15,463 nucleotides of DNA from Smittium mucronatum (GCA_001953115.1 LSSL01000384.1:20548-36010), one strand, 5' to 3'. Shown: positions 1 through 9,562, numbered from the stretch's first letter. Program-made: numbers and translations. Notes: generated by a model not told the origin, from the sequence alone.

Positions 1-1031
1 GACTACCGGCTGCGTACCTACGGGAAAGGGGTCCAATCTATCAACTGAAAGACCCCCCCTGGCATTGCTTCAAGTAGGCTGGATGACTGAGGTTACGTGC
101 AGTCAAGAATTAAGCTCTTTGTCAACGAATAATAGTTTATTGAATCTAATGAGCTCCTAGTCAGAGCCTACTTCTAACAGGATTAATAAAATTGGGCTCT
201 GAAATTCCATTTTGAGAAGATTATACATAAACAAATTGAAATAATGAAAATGTAGTGATTTATCGAAATTTCTATTAGTTGAAATTTTATTCAATAAATA
301 AATCATATCCAATAAATTTCTTAATTAAATCAGATATAATCCACTTAAAGGCCAAAATAACCAACCGAGGATCGAATCTACGTATAAAATATATATCTCA
401 TCTGTAGGAGGATTATGATACCTTGAAATTATAAAGTAAAGGTGAAAAAAATATTTATAAAAATATTCGATAATAAGCTTACTCCAGTACTATAATCCCA
501 TATTTTTTTTTAAAAAAAATTAATAAACGGATCATAATAAGCTGGAAGGAATGAAGGTTTTATCAGTGGCGTCTAATCGAGAATCGGTGCAGAGAACATC
601 ACTGCCATTATATCTCTTTTAAAAAAAAACACTATCTCAATGGAACAGGCTACCGAATAAAAAAGAATTAATTTTCCAGTAAAAATAAATCAAATAAATG
701 GTTTAAGCTATCATAAACATCTATTGAAAGATGGCTAGGAGGAAGAAGTGAAAATAAAGGTGAGTAATTATAATCTCACATTATTTATTACTTTTTTATC
801 GAAAAAAAAACATTCAAAAGCAATTTATAAAGATATTGGGGGAAAATCTCAGCTAATTATAAATATTTTAGACACTCTTTTATCCATTTAATATTATGCT
901 GGATGGTGAGCATTCAGGAAAATTTGATTAGACTAGTAGGTTAATACAATTGCTAATAATATCGCGCAAAATTAGCATCATTTTTCTTTAGTAGAGAATG
1001 AAACGCTGAAAAAAAGATAGAAATGTAATAA
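1..1031. other. Left-edge region without an assignable gene
   Basis: No long open frame occurs on either strand. The first 160 bases are less AT-rich than what follows, and plus frame 2 is open from the window edge to a TAG at 158-160 (52 codons). This could be the 3' end of a gene or element that starts outside the window, but its translation matches no family I recognise. The rest is AT-rich with many homopolymer A and T runs and stop codons in all frames. Confidence 0.3.
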
Positions 1032-1292
1032 AAATCCACCAAGAATGCAGTAAGAGCTTGGTTTGAAATAACCAAAAAAATTGAAAATTTATGAAAAGGA
1101 GCTATACAAATGAGGCAGATACCGAAATGTATTTATGAAATGGATTTTTCATATAAGATGATTATTTGATAACATCATATAGTAAATAATTCATGAAAAA
1201 TGGTTTTGTTGGCAACAAGGGATATACATACATTTGATAAATTCCAAGGATGGGAAACGGCAAAGGAATTGGAGATTGTAAACATATTTTAA
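1032..1292 (+). pseudogene. Decayed integrase-like (Ty3/gypsy-type) fragment
   Basis: Plus frame 3 reads coherently through four in-frame stops (1092, 1167, 1170, 1194). In order, the residues suggest the end of an integrase zinc-binding region (a WFEITKKIENL-like stretch, where families have W..M...IE..V..C..C), then a CIYEMDF segment like the MDF/IDF at the start of the integrase core, then LLATRDIHTFDKF, like the LVATDxFTKF strand that carries the first catalytic Asp. No zinc-binding cysteine pair is intact. What I see is the residue order. That it is a Ty3/gypsy integrase relic is inference from motif memory. It could instead be chance similarity in AT-rich DNA. It ends only a few bases from the convergent stop of the SMG5-like gene. 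Confidence 0.33.
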
Positions 1293-1299
1293 AGCAGAA

Positions 1300-4187
1300 T
1301 TAAAGATCGGGCAGTTTTAAGCAAGGAATATTAAATTGTTCCAATAAAGATACGACTTCATTGTTTTCGGTCAACACTAGAGTCTGGAACATATTATCAT
1401 TAATTGATAGATCAGTAGGCTGAAAATCTGCAGACGGGCTGGGATTTAAGGAAAAGTCGTGTTGGAAAATATAATGTGTGTAATATATACAAGTGGATAA
1501 AAAAGATCTGTAATCGGGATTCACTTCGAGGAATGGATTTATAGAGGAAGAGTGTTCTGATATGGGGGATTTGATAAGGCTAGAAAAAAATAGGGGGTAC
1601 TTTTTCCAATCTCCAAGAGTGTTGTTAAATGTTTGAGTTACCAGTCCAAACCCATTGGAAAGCGCAACAGCTGAGGGAACATCAAAGATTTTGATACCAA
1701 AGTTGTATATCTGAGAAGAATAATCAGTGTATTCTGCAATTTGGACTTTGTACTTGCCAAGAAGTAAAGAATTTGTGTTTGATGATGAATTGAAATTTCT
1801 AGAATGCTTTTGTAAACCTTTTTTAGTTGGTCTATTTGTGAGCATGTCCATAATAGTGTGAAGGGCAATTCTGGACGATTTAGAAGAAACGGGATCAGGA
1901 GATTTTTTGAGAATATCGAGCTGAGAAACTACATCAAGACTCAATAAAATGCACACACGATTGGAGTGGTACCAGTCAATTATTTTATCTAGATGGTTGA
2001 CCCAAACTGATAAATCAGGAATCAGTAAAAGAGATTTAAACGAAATATTTTTTCTCCGAGGTCTGCGGTGCCTATGAGTATTTGGAGAGAATGAGGGAAT
2101 GGGCGAGGAGTAAGTTTTTGAGGAGAAGTCATCGTTTTTTGAAAAAGATGTGCCAGAACTAATGGAGTCTTTGGCTTTTAGCTGATCCTTTATTTGTTGC
2201 ACTTGAACTTTGAGGCGGGATTCAGCCATGACTTTCATGTTTTCCTGCTGCTTTTTGAGTCTAGAATTTATAGCGATAAAGTCTGAAGATGGGTCGTGGC
2301 AGTTAATGTCTATTTCTATAAAAGAAGGTAGATTTTTCATTTCAATCAAAAAAGAATAGAACCTTGATAAAAAAAAGCCATAAATAAGACATGGATCGCT
2401 AGATAATGGGTCGAAGAAAACGTTATTTAGATTAATTGAAGATTTCCTGTGAGAAATCTGGGAATAATCTAGCAAATTTTGAGTTTTTGAAAAGGCAGTG
2501 TTATACAATAGGTGGTAGTAGTCGGTGTAAGAGATCGGTGTTTTAGCAGCGGAGGTCAATACGTTATTTAAATCGGGGCTAATATTAGAATCTACACAGA
2601 CATTAATGGTTCTGCATTTTGAGCCAAAAAACTTATCGACTTTATTGGATGAAATAACGCTGTTTAGAGAAGCGGAAAATAATTCGACAAGAGACAGCAA
2701 GTTTTTATTGGTATTTGTAAATAGAGATTGGAAATTAGTTTCAGAGTTGGATGTTTTTAAATCTCCCTGAACAGAAGTTTTTATAGGGGCAGAATTGGAG
2801 ATAAAGTTTCTGAGATAGTCTATATAGACAATTGCAGAAAATATAAAAAGATTTAATTTTGGATTGGATTCGCTAGTATAGGGATTATTAGAACCAAGTG
2901 ATAGAATGATAAAGGATAATATCTTTTTGCAGATCAAGTAACTTGAATCCAGTAAAAACGAAATTATATTGAAAGTGCTCTTATCAATAGGGGGAGAAAC
3001 AGATTTGGAGAGGGTTTTAGAGAAATGTTTTTGAATTGTCAAGACAAGCAATACAGAAGATTTAAAAAGTCTTTCAGAATCGTATTGGGAGAGATCGAAA
3101 ATCAAAGAGTCAATATAGTCAGATAGGGAAGTTTTGAGATCAGAAAAAGAAAAGTTAGAGTTGGATTCTAAATAACAATGAACAAAGGAGATAAATTCCA
3201 AGATGTCAGAGATACGGTTGAAAGAAGAATTAGAAAGAGGGGAGGATATTTTTAAGGAGTCAAGAAACTGATTTGACAGTGAAGATAGATTTTTGGAGGA
3301 ATTTATGGGAACATGGTTAAAGAAGAAGGATTGAGAGTACCAAAAAAACGAGGAGGGAATGTCAGAGGAACTATGAGATAAAATAGCAAGTTGACCGTGG
3401 CCACCACCACCATTTTGGGGGAAGGATAGAATAGATGACAAATATAGTTGTTCGGAGGAGGTAAATTTGCCGTAGGAGGCAACTAAAGAAACAGATTGGG
3501 GAAGAACGAGAGAGGAGTACCTGTTAATATCACCGAGATATAGGTAGGAAGCTTGAACTAGAAGAAGGATAGAGTTTAAGGTGGGATTCGAAGAGGCAGA
3601 AATAGAAGGATTACTGGGCAAGTTGAGGGAGGAAAAGTTGAAGTTGGCTAGTTTAGAATTCAGTTGGGAAATGAGAGTATTATAGAAAAAGCTAGACAAA
3701 TTTAAAATCTTTTCAAGCTTTTCTAACCAAAAAGACAGACAGGAATTTAAACCAGAGATTATGTTGTTGAAATCGGAAGGATTAATATTATTTTGAACTT
3801 TCATAGAATTTGCCTTTACAATCTTATTTTTAATAGTGAATATACGACCTCTACACAATTGGATGATGGAGTGAGAGGAAGATTTCCAATAGGAATCTGG
3901 TAAATCACGAGAGATGGAAAGTATGGGCTCTTGAAGAAAAAATCTATTTGCGGCATTCTGCAGCTTGAAGCGAACAAAAAACAAAGAGTCCCAGACATGA
4001 TCGGCCTGAAGATCATCAGTTGAGGAAATTTGTGCCAACAGGGACTGAAGTTTGGCCGATAAATCAACTAGCACCCTAAAATAAAGTATACAAATTTGTA
4101 TGTTTTTATAAAAATAAATAAATAATAAAGTAAAAAGTAGAAAAGAAAAGGAGTGTACTGGATATTTAGGTCTTCATTTTTATCCAT
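1300..4187 (-). CDS. EST1/SMG5-like nonsense-mediated decay factor (two exons)
   Basis: Proposed join: exon 1 4187-4159, intron 4158-4076 (GTACAC...TTTTAG, 83 nt), exon 2 4075-1300, TAA stop, 934 aa. The long open frame has no ATG at its 5' end (only GTG at 4074). Removing the intron joins it in frame to an ATG at 4187 encoding MDKNEDLNIQ. Residues below are counted from the exon 2 GTG. An LGDINRYSSL motif near 180-189 and an NG...GQLAIL...FFWYSQSF stretch near 221-250 match the conserved LGDxxRY and NGxxxNQLA..YxxxRS signatures of the EST1/SMG5/6/7 14-3-3-like TPR domain. A charged helix lies at 605-635. A C-terminal PIN-like domain spans about 681-924, with Asp at 687 in IPDLSVW. The helix-then-PIN order resembles animal SMG5, which recruits decay or dephosphorylation machinery to UPF1. 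The middle is serine- and asparagine-rich and poorly conserved. The family call is firm. SMG5 rather than SMG6/EST1 rests on the degenerate PIN. Confidence 0.8.
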
Positions 4188-4468
4188 ATTGAACTATACA
4201 AAGTATTATCTAGAAAAATGAAGAGAGTGCTAAAGAAACTAGTATTTCAGGGGTTCACTTTGAAGGGAATCTTGATGTGGAGTGGGTGTAATGGTGGAGA
4301 TTTGGAGAAAGGAAGCATGAATAGAGAAAGGCTACAATATCAGCACATTTTGGGAGGGGGGGAAATAAAGAGAAGAATATAAAGAGTCCAAATATAGAAA
4401 TTGAAAGCAAAAAGTATTTTTTTGTAAATAAAAAAAAAAAGCTAACTAGCAGAAAATAGATCATTTGT

Positions 4469-4751
4469 AGCCGATTGATGCGCTACGGCTAAAAAGTTCC
4501 AGAAATCGGTTTTAGGCGCAATTAGTGCCAGTTGGACTTGGCTAATGGTTGGCTAGCACTTGTTGTTAATATGCCTGATAGTTGGACAGTAATTTTGAGA
4601 TCAGATAACAATGCCAGTGTCCAATTGATCAGCGCATCCGTCCATAGACATCAACGCTACAGCTAGACGAATAGTCATTAGTCCATTTGTTTCATTTGCA
4701 ACCAGTTGAATTTGATATGTCTATTCATCAGCCGTTTAGGAAAATGCGGCT
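4469..4751. repeat. Segment bounded by two AGCCG-N12-CGGCT motifs
   Basis: Two 22-bp palindromic motifs with identical outer pentamers occur at 4469-4490 and 4730-4751. Each is AGCCG, exactly 12 unrelated bases, then CGGCT, followed by TAAA or TAAAT. The flanks also share weak direct similarity (GATCATTTGT versus TATTCATC upstream). The enclosed stretch is less AT-rich than its surroundings. It may be a non-autonomous mobile element or a pair of binding sites for a dimeric protein. No target-site duplication is evident. Confidence 0.35.
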
Positions 4752-5295
4752 AAATAATGGTAGCTGAATTTTTCCTTTTTGAGAGTTCAGGCACTATAAT
4801 AGTTTTTTTTTTTTTTTATTACACAGAAACTATAATAGTTTTGTGCTAAAAAGGCAAAAAAAAAAAAAGGTACGGGAAATAGACAGCAAAAATAAATAAA
4901 TCCATGTTTAATTTTCACTAAAGCAGATTTTGGATATTTCTTCCAGCAAGTTAAATGATGCCAATTAATTGCAGACCTAAAGCTACAAACGAATTCAGCC
5001 TTCTTGAATTAGTGATTAAATCTGAGAATGATTCAACCATCTTTTTATTTGCCACTAGATTCTATTGATCTTGTTACTTATTGGCTAAAACAAGACCTTT
5101 AATTAGGATAGACTCATCAAAGATGCAATTGGTCGACGAATTAAGAACTAGGATAATAGTAAGCCGGACATATTGAGGTGATAGGGATAATCGAGTCCCG
5201 CCTTTATTTTTTATTTAGTCACGGAAAACAGGGAAAGAAGATCAGAAATCGGAATCAGCAACCATTTTGATAAAAACGATCAATTCCCCACTAGA

Positions 5296-5304
5296 TATAT
5301 ATAT
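5296..5304 (+). promoter_or_regulatory. Possible TATA-like element upstream of the SMIM8-like gene
   Basis: An alternating TATATATAT stretch lies about 140 bp before the ATG of the plus-strand gene, followed by a T-run. The position is plausible for a core promoter with a short 5' leader, but such stretches are common in this AT-rich sequence, so it is weak evidence. Confidence 0.22.
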
Positions 5305-5441
5305 TTTTTCAAGCAAAAGAGTTTATAGTCTGATTAAATTTCAGGCACAAAAAAAAAAAAAGAAAAAATCCAATTGTATATCTATTTGCTACCGCTCAAT
5401 ATATCTTTGTTAAAGGACTCTTATTATAAAAATTCTTTTAA

Positions 5442-5855
5442 ATGGACACTGGCACAGAAACTAAAGGTGTCAGACCAACCGCAACCACCACCACCACCAC
5501 CACCACCTCTACTGGCCACCCAACAACGAGCAATACCTCACCATCCATCCAAAATACTGGTAAGGGCGGAAACGCCACCATAAGCCATACCCCAAACGCC
5601 CAGGATCCACCGAGAGTTCGCGGAACTGCCCTGTTCAAAGTCCTCAATCCCGAACTCTACTTTAGCCCAAAGCGAGCCGTATACGTTCCCGGCACGCTTC
5701 TTTTCCTCTCGATCGTCGGTTACTTTGCCTACGATAAGTACTTCAATGACCAGACGCCTAGTTCGTCCCCGGAACCTGCTTCCCTACAGCCAAGGCAATT
5801 GACATACCTCGAAAAGCTTGAATTGATCAAGAACGAAGAATCCAACCGCTCCTGA
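5442..5855 (+). CDS. SMIM8-like small single-pass membrane protein (DUF4500/UPF0708)
   Basis: Single-exon frame of 137 aa, ATG to TGA, in a clearly richer-GC coding stretch than its flanks. The first 55 residues are low-complexity and Thr/Ser/Pro/Asn-rich, including eight consecutive ACC codons (5484-5507). The core is conserved. RVRGTALFKVLNPELY (58-73) matches the TTxLFRxVNPELF signature of animal SMIM8. It is followed by a short positive segment (PKRAV) and one hydrophobic helix at about 81-97 (VPGTLLFLSIVGYFAY). The last 40 residues are polar, ending in a charged helix (YLEKLELIKNEE). Human SMIM8 is about 97 aa, so the N-terminal extension is extra. The family's molecular role is not established; a location in an internal (possibly mitochondrial) membrane is only an inference. 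It is divergent to the SMG5-like gene and convergent with the gamma-SNAP gene. Confidence 0.72.
   Translation: MDTGTETKGVRPTATTTTTTTTSTGHPTTSNTSPSIQNTGKGGNATISHTPNAQDPPRVRGTALFKVLNPELYFSPKRAVYVPGTLLFLSIVGYFAYDKYFNDQTPSSSPEPASLQPRQLTYLEKLELIKNEESNRS
5484..5507 (+). repeat. (ACC)8 trinucleotide repeat encoding poly-threonine
   Basis: Eight perfect ACC units lie inside the SMIM8-like coding region, preceded by an interrupted unit (ACC GCA). They give a poly-Thr tract in the divergent N-terminal region. As a pure microsatellite in frame, it is likely to vary in length between strains. Confidence 0.85.
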
Positions 5856-6026
5856 ATCCACTTTTTTTTTTCATCCAATTCTTAATTTTGTTATACAAGT
5901 ACTCGTTTCCTGCTCACTGTGCTTTATCAATTTATTTTCTTGGATAGTTCAACTAGCTTTATTATCGATGAAGTTTCTCTCTTATCTTATTTACAATTTT
6001 ACTGGACTAGTACTTTTGTACAATTA

Positions 6027-6200
6027 CTATATTGCCTGAACACAATGTGATTTCTCGTGGTCCCTACCACTCTGTCCCGTATCACTTTTCTTTTCTTTTG
6101 TTTCTGGATTTATATATTTAAAACTGTCTCTAATCCATTGACTAGATAAAAACATTCCCCCAATCCAAGAACCAACATTAAAATTTTTAAAAAATATCAT
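6027..6200 (-). CDS. Possible small hypothetical ORF, or gamma-SNAP 3' UTR
   Basis: An ATG at 6200 opens a 57-codon frame ending in TAG at 6027. It has a hydrophobic start (VGSWIGGMFLSSQWI) and a charged, lysine- and glutamate-rich C-terminal half. I recognise no family. It lies just downstream of the gamma-SNAP stop on the same strand, so it may simply be transcribed 3' UTR. The amino-acid composition looks more protein-like than most chance frames here, but the length is within what chance allows. Confidence 0.2.
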   Translation of the reverse strand: MIFFKNFNVGSWIGGMFLSSQWIRDSFKYINPETKEKKSDTGQSGRDHEKSHCVQAI

Positions 6201-6376
6201 CAATTGCTCTTTTTTTATATAAATAAAAACTATAAATATATTAGTTAAAATTAGGTTTTCAATCTCAATACATTCAGTGCTGTGCAAATAAAAAAAACAT
6301 TGAAACTTGCAAATATATGAAATGAAGGAAATATGGAATGGAAAAAAGTAAGTGTGTCAAAATGGGATGGTAAGCA

Positions 6377-8265
6377 CTATAGCAACCCATCGTCATCCTC
6401 GCCGTCTTCAACTGTGTTGCTGAAGAGTCCGGCTTCTCTCGACTCGACTCTGTGAGCATCTGAAGCGTCTGCACTTGTGGAATCCAGCTTGTTGTGGACG
6501 GATTCCCGATAGTCATTTGATTTTACTCCAAGCACGTTACGCGAGAATCCAGGCACCGACAAAGTATAAGCCAGTTTCCTGAACTGTATAAATTTGTCCC
6601 ATAAAAAATAAAGTTGAAAAAATATAAATAGTCGCAATAGTAAATGAACCGAAATGGGAAAGAGAGGATTGAATTATATGAAAGGGGCTTGTATTTACGT
6701 TGCTGTTGAGATCGTTAATCGCTGGGTCTCTAATAGCCTGATCAAGCTTTTCTTGATCAAACTCCTTGTAAGCAAGAATTATATTGTTGGCTGAAGCGAA
6801 TTCAGGGGACCTTTCGAAATAACTATCTTGAGAAAAGGTATCCAACTGCTTGGAAGCCTCTACATCGTCCCCCTTTGCCAAGAGACATATCACTACACAC
6901 AAATAAGTTTTGCACAATTCCAGACGGTTGTTAAGCTTGATGCACTGTGCTGCTAATCGCATTAAAACTTCAACTGCCTTGTCGTATCGCTTATTTTTCA
7001 CCAGTAGTGAACTAAGGTTCCGGAATTCTTCGAGTCCAAAACGTCCCCTGTTTTCGGTTTCGTAAATAGTTATAGCATTCAAGTGCAGCTGAATAGATGT
7101 TTCTATATCCGTATCCTCATACATTCTATTTAAACATTGCAGATAATAAACCAAATTTGTAAAATACAGAAAGTATGCTACATATCTCTAAGTTATTTTA
7201 AAATATGTACTCTTCACACTTTGACGGGTTTGATAAGAATTAAAAGTAAATAGGGCAATATGAAATAAATAAATAAATAAAAAGCAAATACCTTCCAGCA
7301 AGTGTCATCAATTCAGCAGCGCGGTCTGGCATATTAGCCGTAGCCAAAAACAAATCCGATCCTAATTGGTAATGGTGAGCCGCCAAAACCCTTTTGTTTA
7401 ACTTCTTTTCTGCTACTCGGGCGGCAGATTCATGAGCCTTAGCTGAAAAGTATAGCCTACAAAACAATAAAAACAAAACAAAACAAAACAAATTTAGTTA
7501 TAAACTCACCCAAATAATAATTCTAAAAAAAAAAAGAAATGAAACGACTTCTGAATTCAATATAATTATAATAAAAAGAGGGAGGTTTAAAAAAAATACA
7601 AAAAGAATATATACTCACATGGAGGCCTTATTGTAATTCTCGGCCGATAATACATAGTTTTTGAAAGCATTTTCATAGCTATTGGCTCCAAGGTACGCAT
7701 TAGCTAAATATTGAAAGGGGATAAAGTACGAAGATCCAAAAAAAAAAACCCACCATTTCAAATAAAAGGAAATTTAAAGGGTAAATAGCAAATTGTTGAA
7801 GAATAGAATGGATTCAATTAAATTTTTTTTTTGAAAAAAAAGGAAAAATAAGGATAAAAGATGATTTTAAGAAAGGAATTTTGATAATAAAAAAAAAGAA
7901 AAAAAAGCACCTGCTTTGTCGTAATATTGGGCCGCTATCTCCCATTCAGGTTTGGAGAACCAGCTGCTTTTTGATCTTTTTTTTTTTTACAAGTAGAGGC
8001 AACAAAAAGTTAAAAAAAACCCCAACTGTCGAAAGCTTTGCAAATTGGATAATAAAAAAAAAGCTCTGGAAAATAAGATGAGGCGATTTTAAAACTTTGG
8101 ACAATTTGATTTTTTGGGATTTAAAAGGTAGGAGTTTCAAAGCGTAAATGGTTGTGCCTTCAAGATAAATTACTTGGGATATCAATAAAGGAAAAGAGGT
8201 ATAATTTACGCTTTTTTAGCAGATTTAACAAAGTCTTCAGCCAAAGGCAGATTACCAAGAGACAT
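6377..8265 (-). CDS. Gamma-SNAP (gamma-soluble NSF attachment protein), six exons
   Basis: Proposed exons: 8265-8210, 7975-7911, 7703-7619, 7456-7292, 7125-6699 and 6583-6377 (TAG stop). They total 1005 nt (334 aa). Every junction is GT-AG and every phase closes (donors GTAAAT, GTGCTT, GTGAGT, GTATTT, GTAAAT). The start gives MSLGNLPLAEDFVKSAKK. The product is an all-helical TPR-like SNAP: W(x)nEWEIAAQYYDKA, ANAYLGANSYENAF, SAKAHESAARVAE, GSDLFLATANMPDRA, then RYDKAVEVLMRLA and AYKEFDQEKLDQAI in the C-terminal bundle. The protein ends in an acidic tail (EDGEDDDGLL), as SNAPs do. SNAPs bind SNARE complexes and recruit and activate the NSF ATPase for disassembly during vesicle fusion. The C-terminal helices and the length (human gamma-SNAP is 312 aa) favour gamma over alpha. 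The exon 2 start could instead be a few codons later (AG at 7968-7967). Intron 3 contains a decoy microexon, listed separately. Confidence 0.87.
7510..7522 (-). other. Candidate 13-nt poison microexon inside gamma-SNAP intron 3
   Basis: A T-rich tract ending in AG (7524-7523) precedes 13 nt that are followed at once by a perfect GTGAGT donor (7509-7504). Skipping it joins exon 3 to exon 4 in the frame that gives KAS-M-LYFSAKAHES, which looks right for the family. Including it adds 13 nt, shifts the frame and reaches TAA after five further codons. It would split the 162-nt intron into parts of 96 and 53 nt. It may be an unused decoy, or a regulated exon that feeds nonsense-mediated decay. Confidence 0.35.
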
Positions 8266-9012
8266 TCTTTTTTATTCTAAGTATAAAAATACTCGGTTTT
8301 TTGGATAGATGAAATAGAATAAATAAATTTTCAAATTCATCAAAATATAATGACAAATAGTACCTATTTCGGACTTATATATTGCTTTTTTCACTAGAAA
8401 TACCACTACTTTTATTAGAAAAAAGAGAATATAATTTTAAGTGAGATATTGGATACGTATTGAATTTGAGTGCAAAATCGTGATGGTTAAAAGAATACTT
8501 TGAGGAGAAGGACTGATATATAGCAGACTCGATAACGCGTAAAGTTGTGAAATAAAGCCTATTGTAAATTAATAAATATTTTGGACTATAAAAATATACT
8601 AATTTTGAATACAAATGACATATCTAAGCTCAAGCATAAGTAGTTTGAATAAATATACTCAAGAGCTCTACTCAACTCGACTCGACTCTGTAATCTCAAC
8701 GTGAGTTAAATGGAATATTCATTCGCTAACCCCTTCATCCCAGCATATACTCGATGGTTTCTCAACTTTGTAAAGACTCTCTTATTGGCCCAAGCTTATA
8801 AATTCTCCAAGCATACAATTCCCCACGATTTTGTTTTCTCCCTAATTCGATCCTCAATACGTGAATACCAATAAAAACTTCCATTTAATTCTTCTCCTTT
8901 TTAATGGAATTTATTCGACAATGCATTTATAGTAGCAATTTGGCTGGATGTGATATTAATTAATAAATCCATAATTAAACAATCAGCAAACAACTCGACC
9001 AATATCTATCAT
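8266..9012. other. Intergenic region upstream of gamma-SNAP
   Basis: No supported gene. The part nearest 8266 must hold the gamma-SNAP promoter on the minus strand. An AG-ended T-rich stretch just upstream of the ATG (CTTAG near 8279-8275) could mark a 5' UTR intron. At 8676-8691 the 16-mer CTCGACTCGACTCTGT also occurs inside the last gamma-SNAP exon. Short open frames here are AT-rich chance frames. Confidence 0.4.
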
Positions 9013-9184
9013 TTAACCCTTTCCGGGCCCAAATTTGAACCTTGTCCCTATTTGCGTATATTTGCGATTACAATTGGTTCAAAAATATGACCAGCCCAAT
9101 GGTACTCGAATAATATTAAACTAATAATAACATTGAGCGAAAAGTGAAAGCCATTTTTTGTACCATCGCCCCTGAAAGGGTTAA
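9013..9184. mobile_element. piggyBac-type MITE flanked by TTAA
   Basis: The segment begins TTAACCCTTTC and ends GAAAGGGTTAA, an exact 11-bp inverted repeat. One mismatch later three more bases match (GGG), giving 14 of 15. TTAA is the target site duplicated by piggyBac-superfamily transposases, whose ends typically start CCC/CCY followed by T. At 172 bp with no coding potential, it fits a non-autonomous miniature element. The TIR and TTAA are seen directly; the superfamily call is from established knowledge of target choice. Confidence 0.6.
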
Positions 9185-9310
9185 TAGATTGCTAATGCAA
9201 TTGAAACCTTCTAATGGAAAAAAGGTTAAGTTTTAGCTATTTTCTAAAGGTTGGTGTTAATTTATCGAAAGAATTTGGAAAAAGCAGACTTTTTTTTTTG
9301 TATCACGTAA

Positions 9311-9376
9311 GGAAAAAATAGACAGAATCTGGAAAATCCCGCAAAGTCTAGAAAAACTCGATAGATTCCATTTTTA
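9311..9376 (+). repeat. Left arm of the 66-bp inverted repeat
   Basis: Starts GGAAAAAATAGACAGAA and runs inward to the T-run at 9371-9375. It pairs with 10604-10669 at 54 of 66 positions without gaps. Confidence 0.75.
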
Positions 9377-9562
9377 AAAGGTATATTTACTAATGAAAAC
9401 AGATAAAATTCCACAACTTATTTGTCGAATAATCATTGATTGCTATTGTTTGTATTTACCCATGTAAATCTGTACACGAAAGTGGATTTATTAACTCATC
9501 AACATTGAGCTACAAACAGTTTTGTAATTTAAAGTTCGGTTTTTCTATAATACTTGGTGCTA

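Larger units (their letters stand above)
4188..5441. other. Divergent intergenic region between the SMG5-like and SMIM8-like genes
   Basis: This 1.25-kb stretch separates the two divergent genes and must hold both promoters. It contains the AGCCG...CGGCT repeat pair listed separately. It also has a T15-T16 run near 4803-4818, a 14-nt direct repeat (ACTATAATAGTTTT at 4793-4806 and 4829-4842), several A-runs, and an alternating TA stretch near 5296. No convincing coding region is visible. The open frame near 4255-4464 on the minus strand is low-complexity and has no family resemblance. Confidence 0.5.

Noticed and set aside
350..390. GATTCGATCC on the minus strand as a possible tRNA 3' end
   Set aside because: The presumed T-stem bases do not pair, and no cloverleaf is possible.
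4255..4464. Minus-strand 69-codon frame rich in Phe and Leu
   Set aside because: Low complexity, no family resemblance, partly an A/T homopolymer; it lies in the divergent promoter region.
7881..8185. Open frames on both strands in gamma-SNAP intron 1 and exon 2
   Set aside because: Poly-lysine and poly-phenylalanine frames created by A/T runs; they are shadows of the spliced gene.
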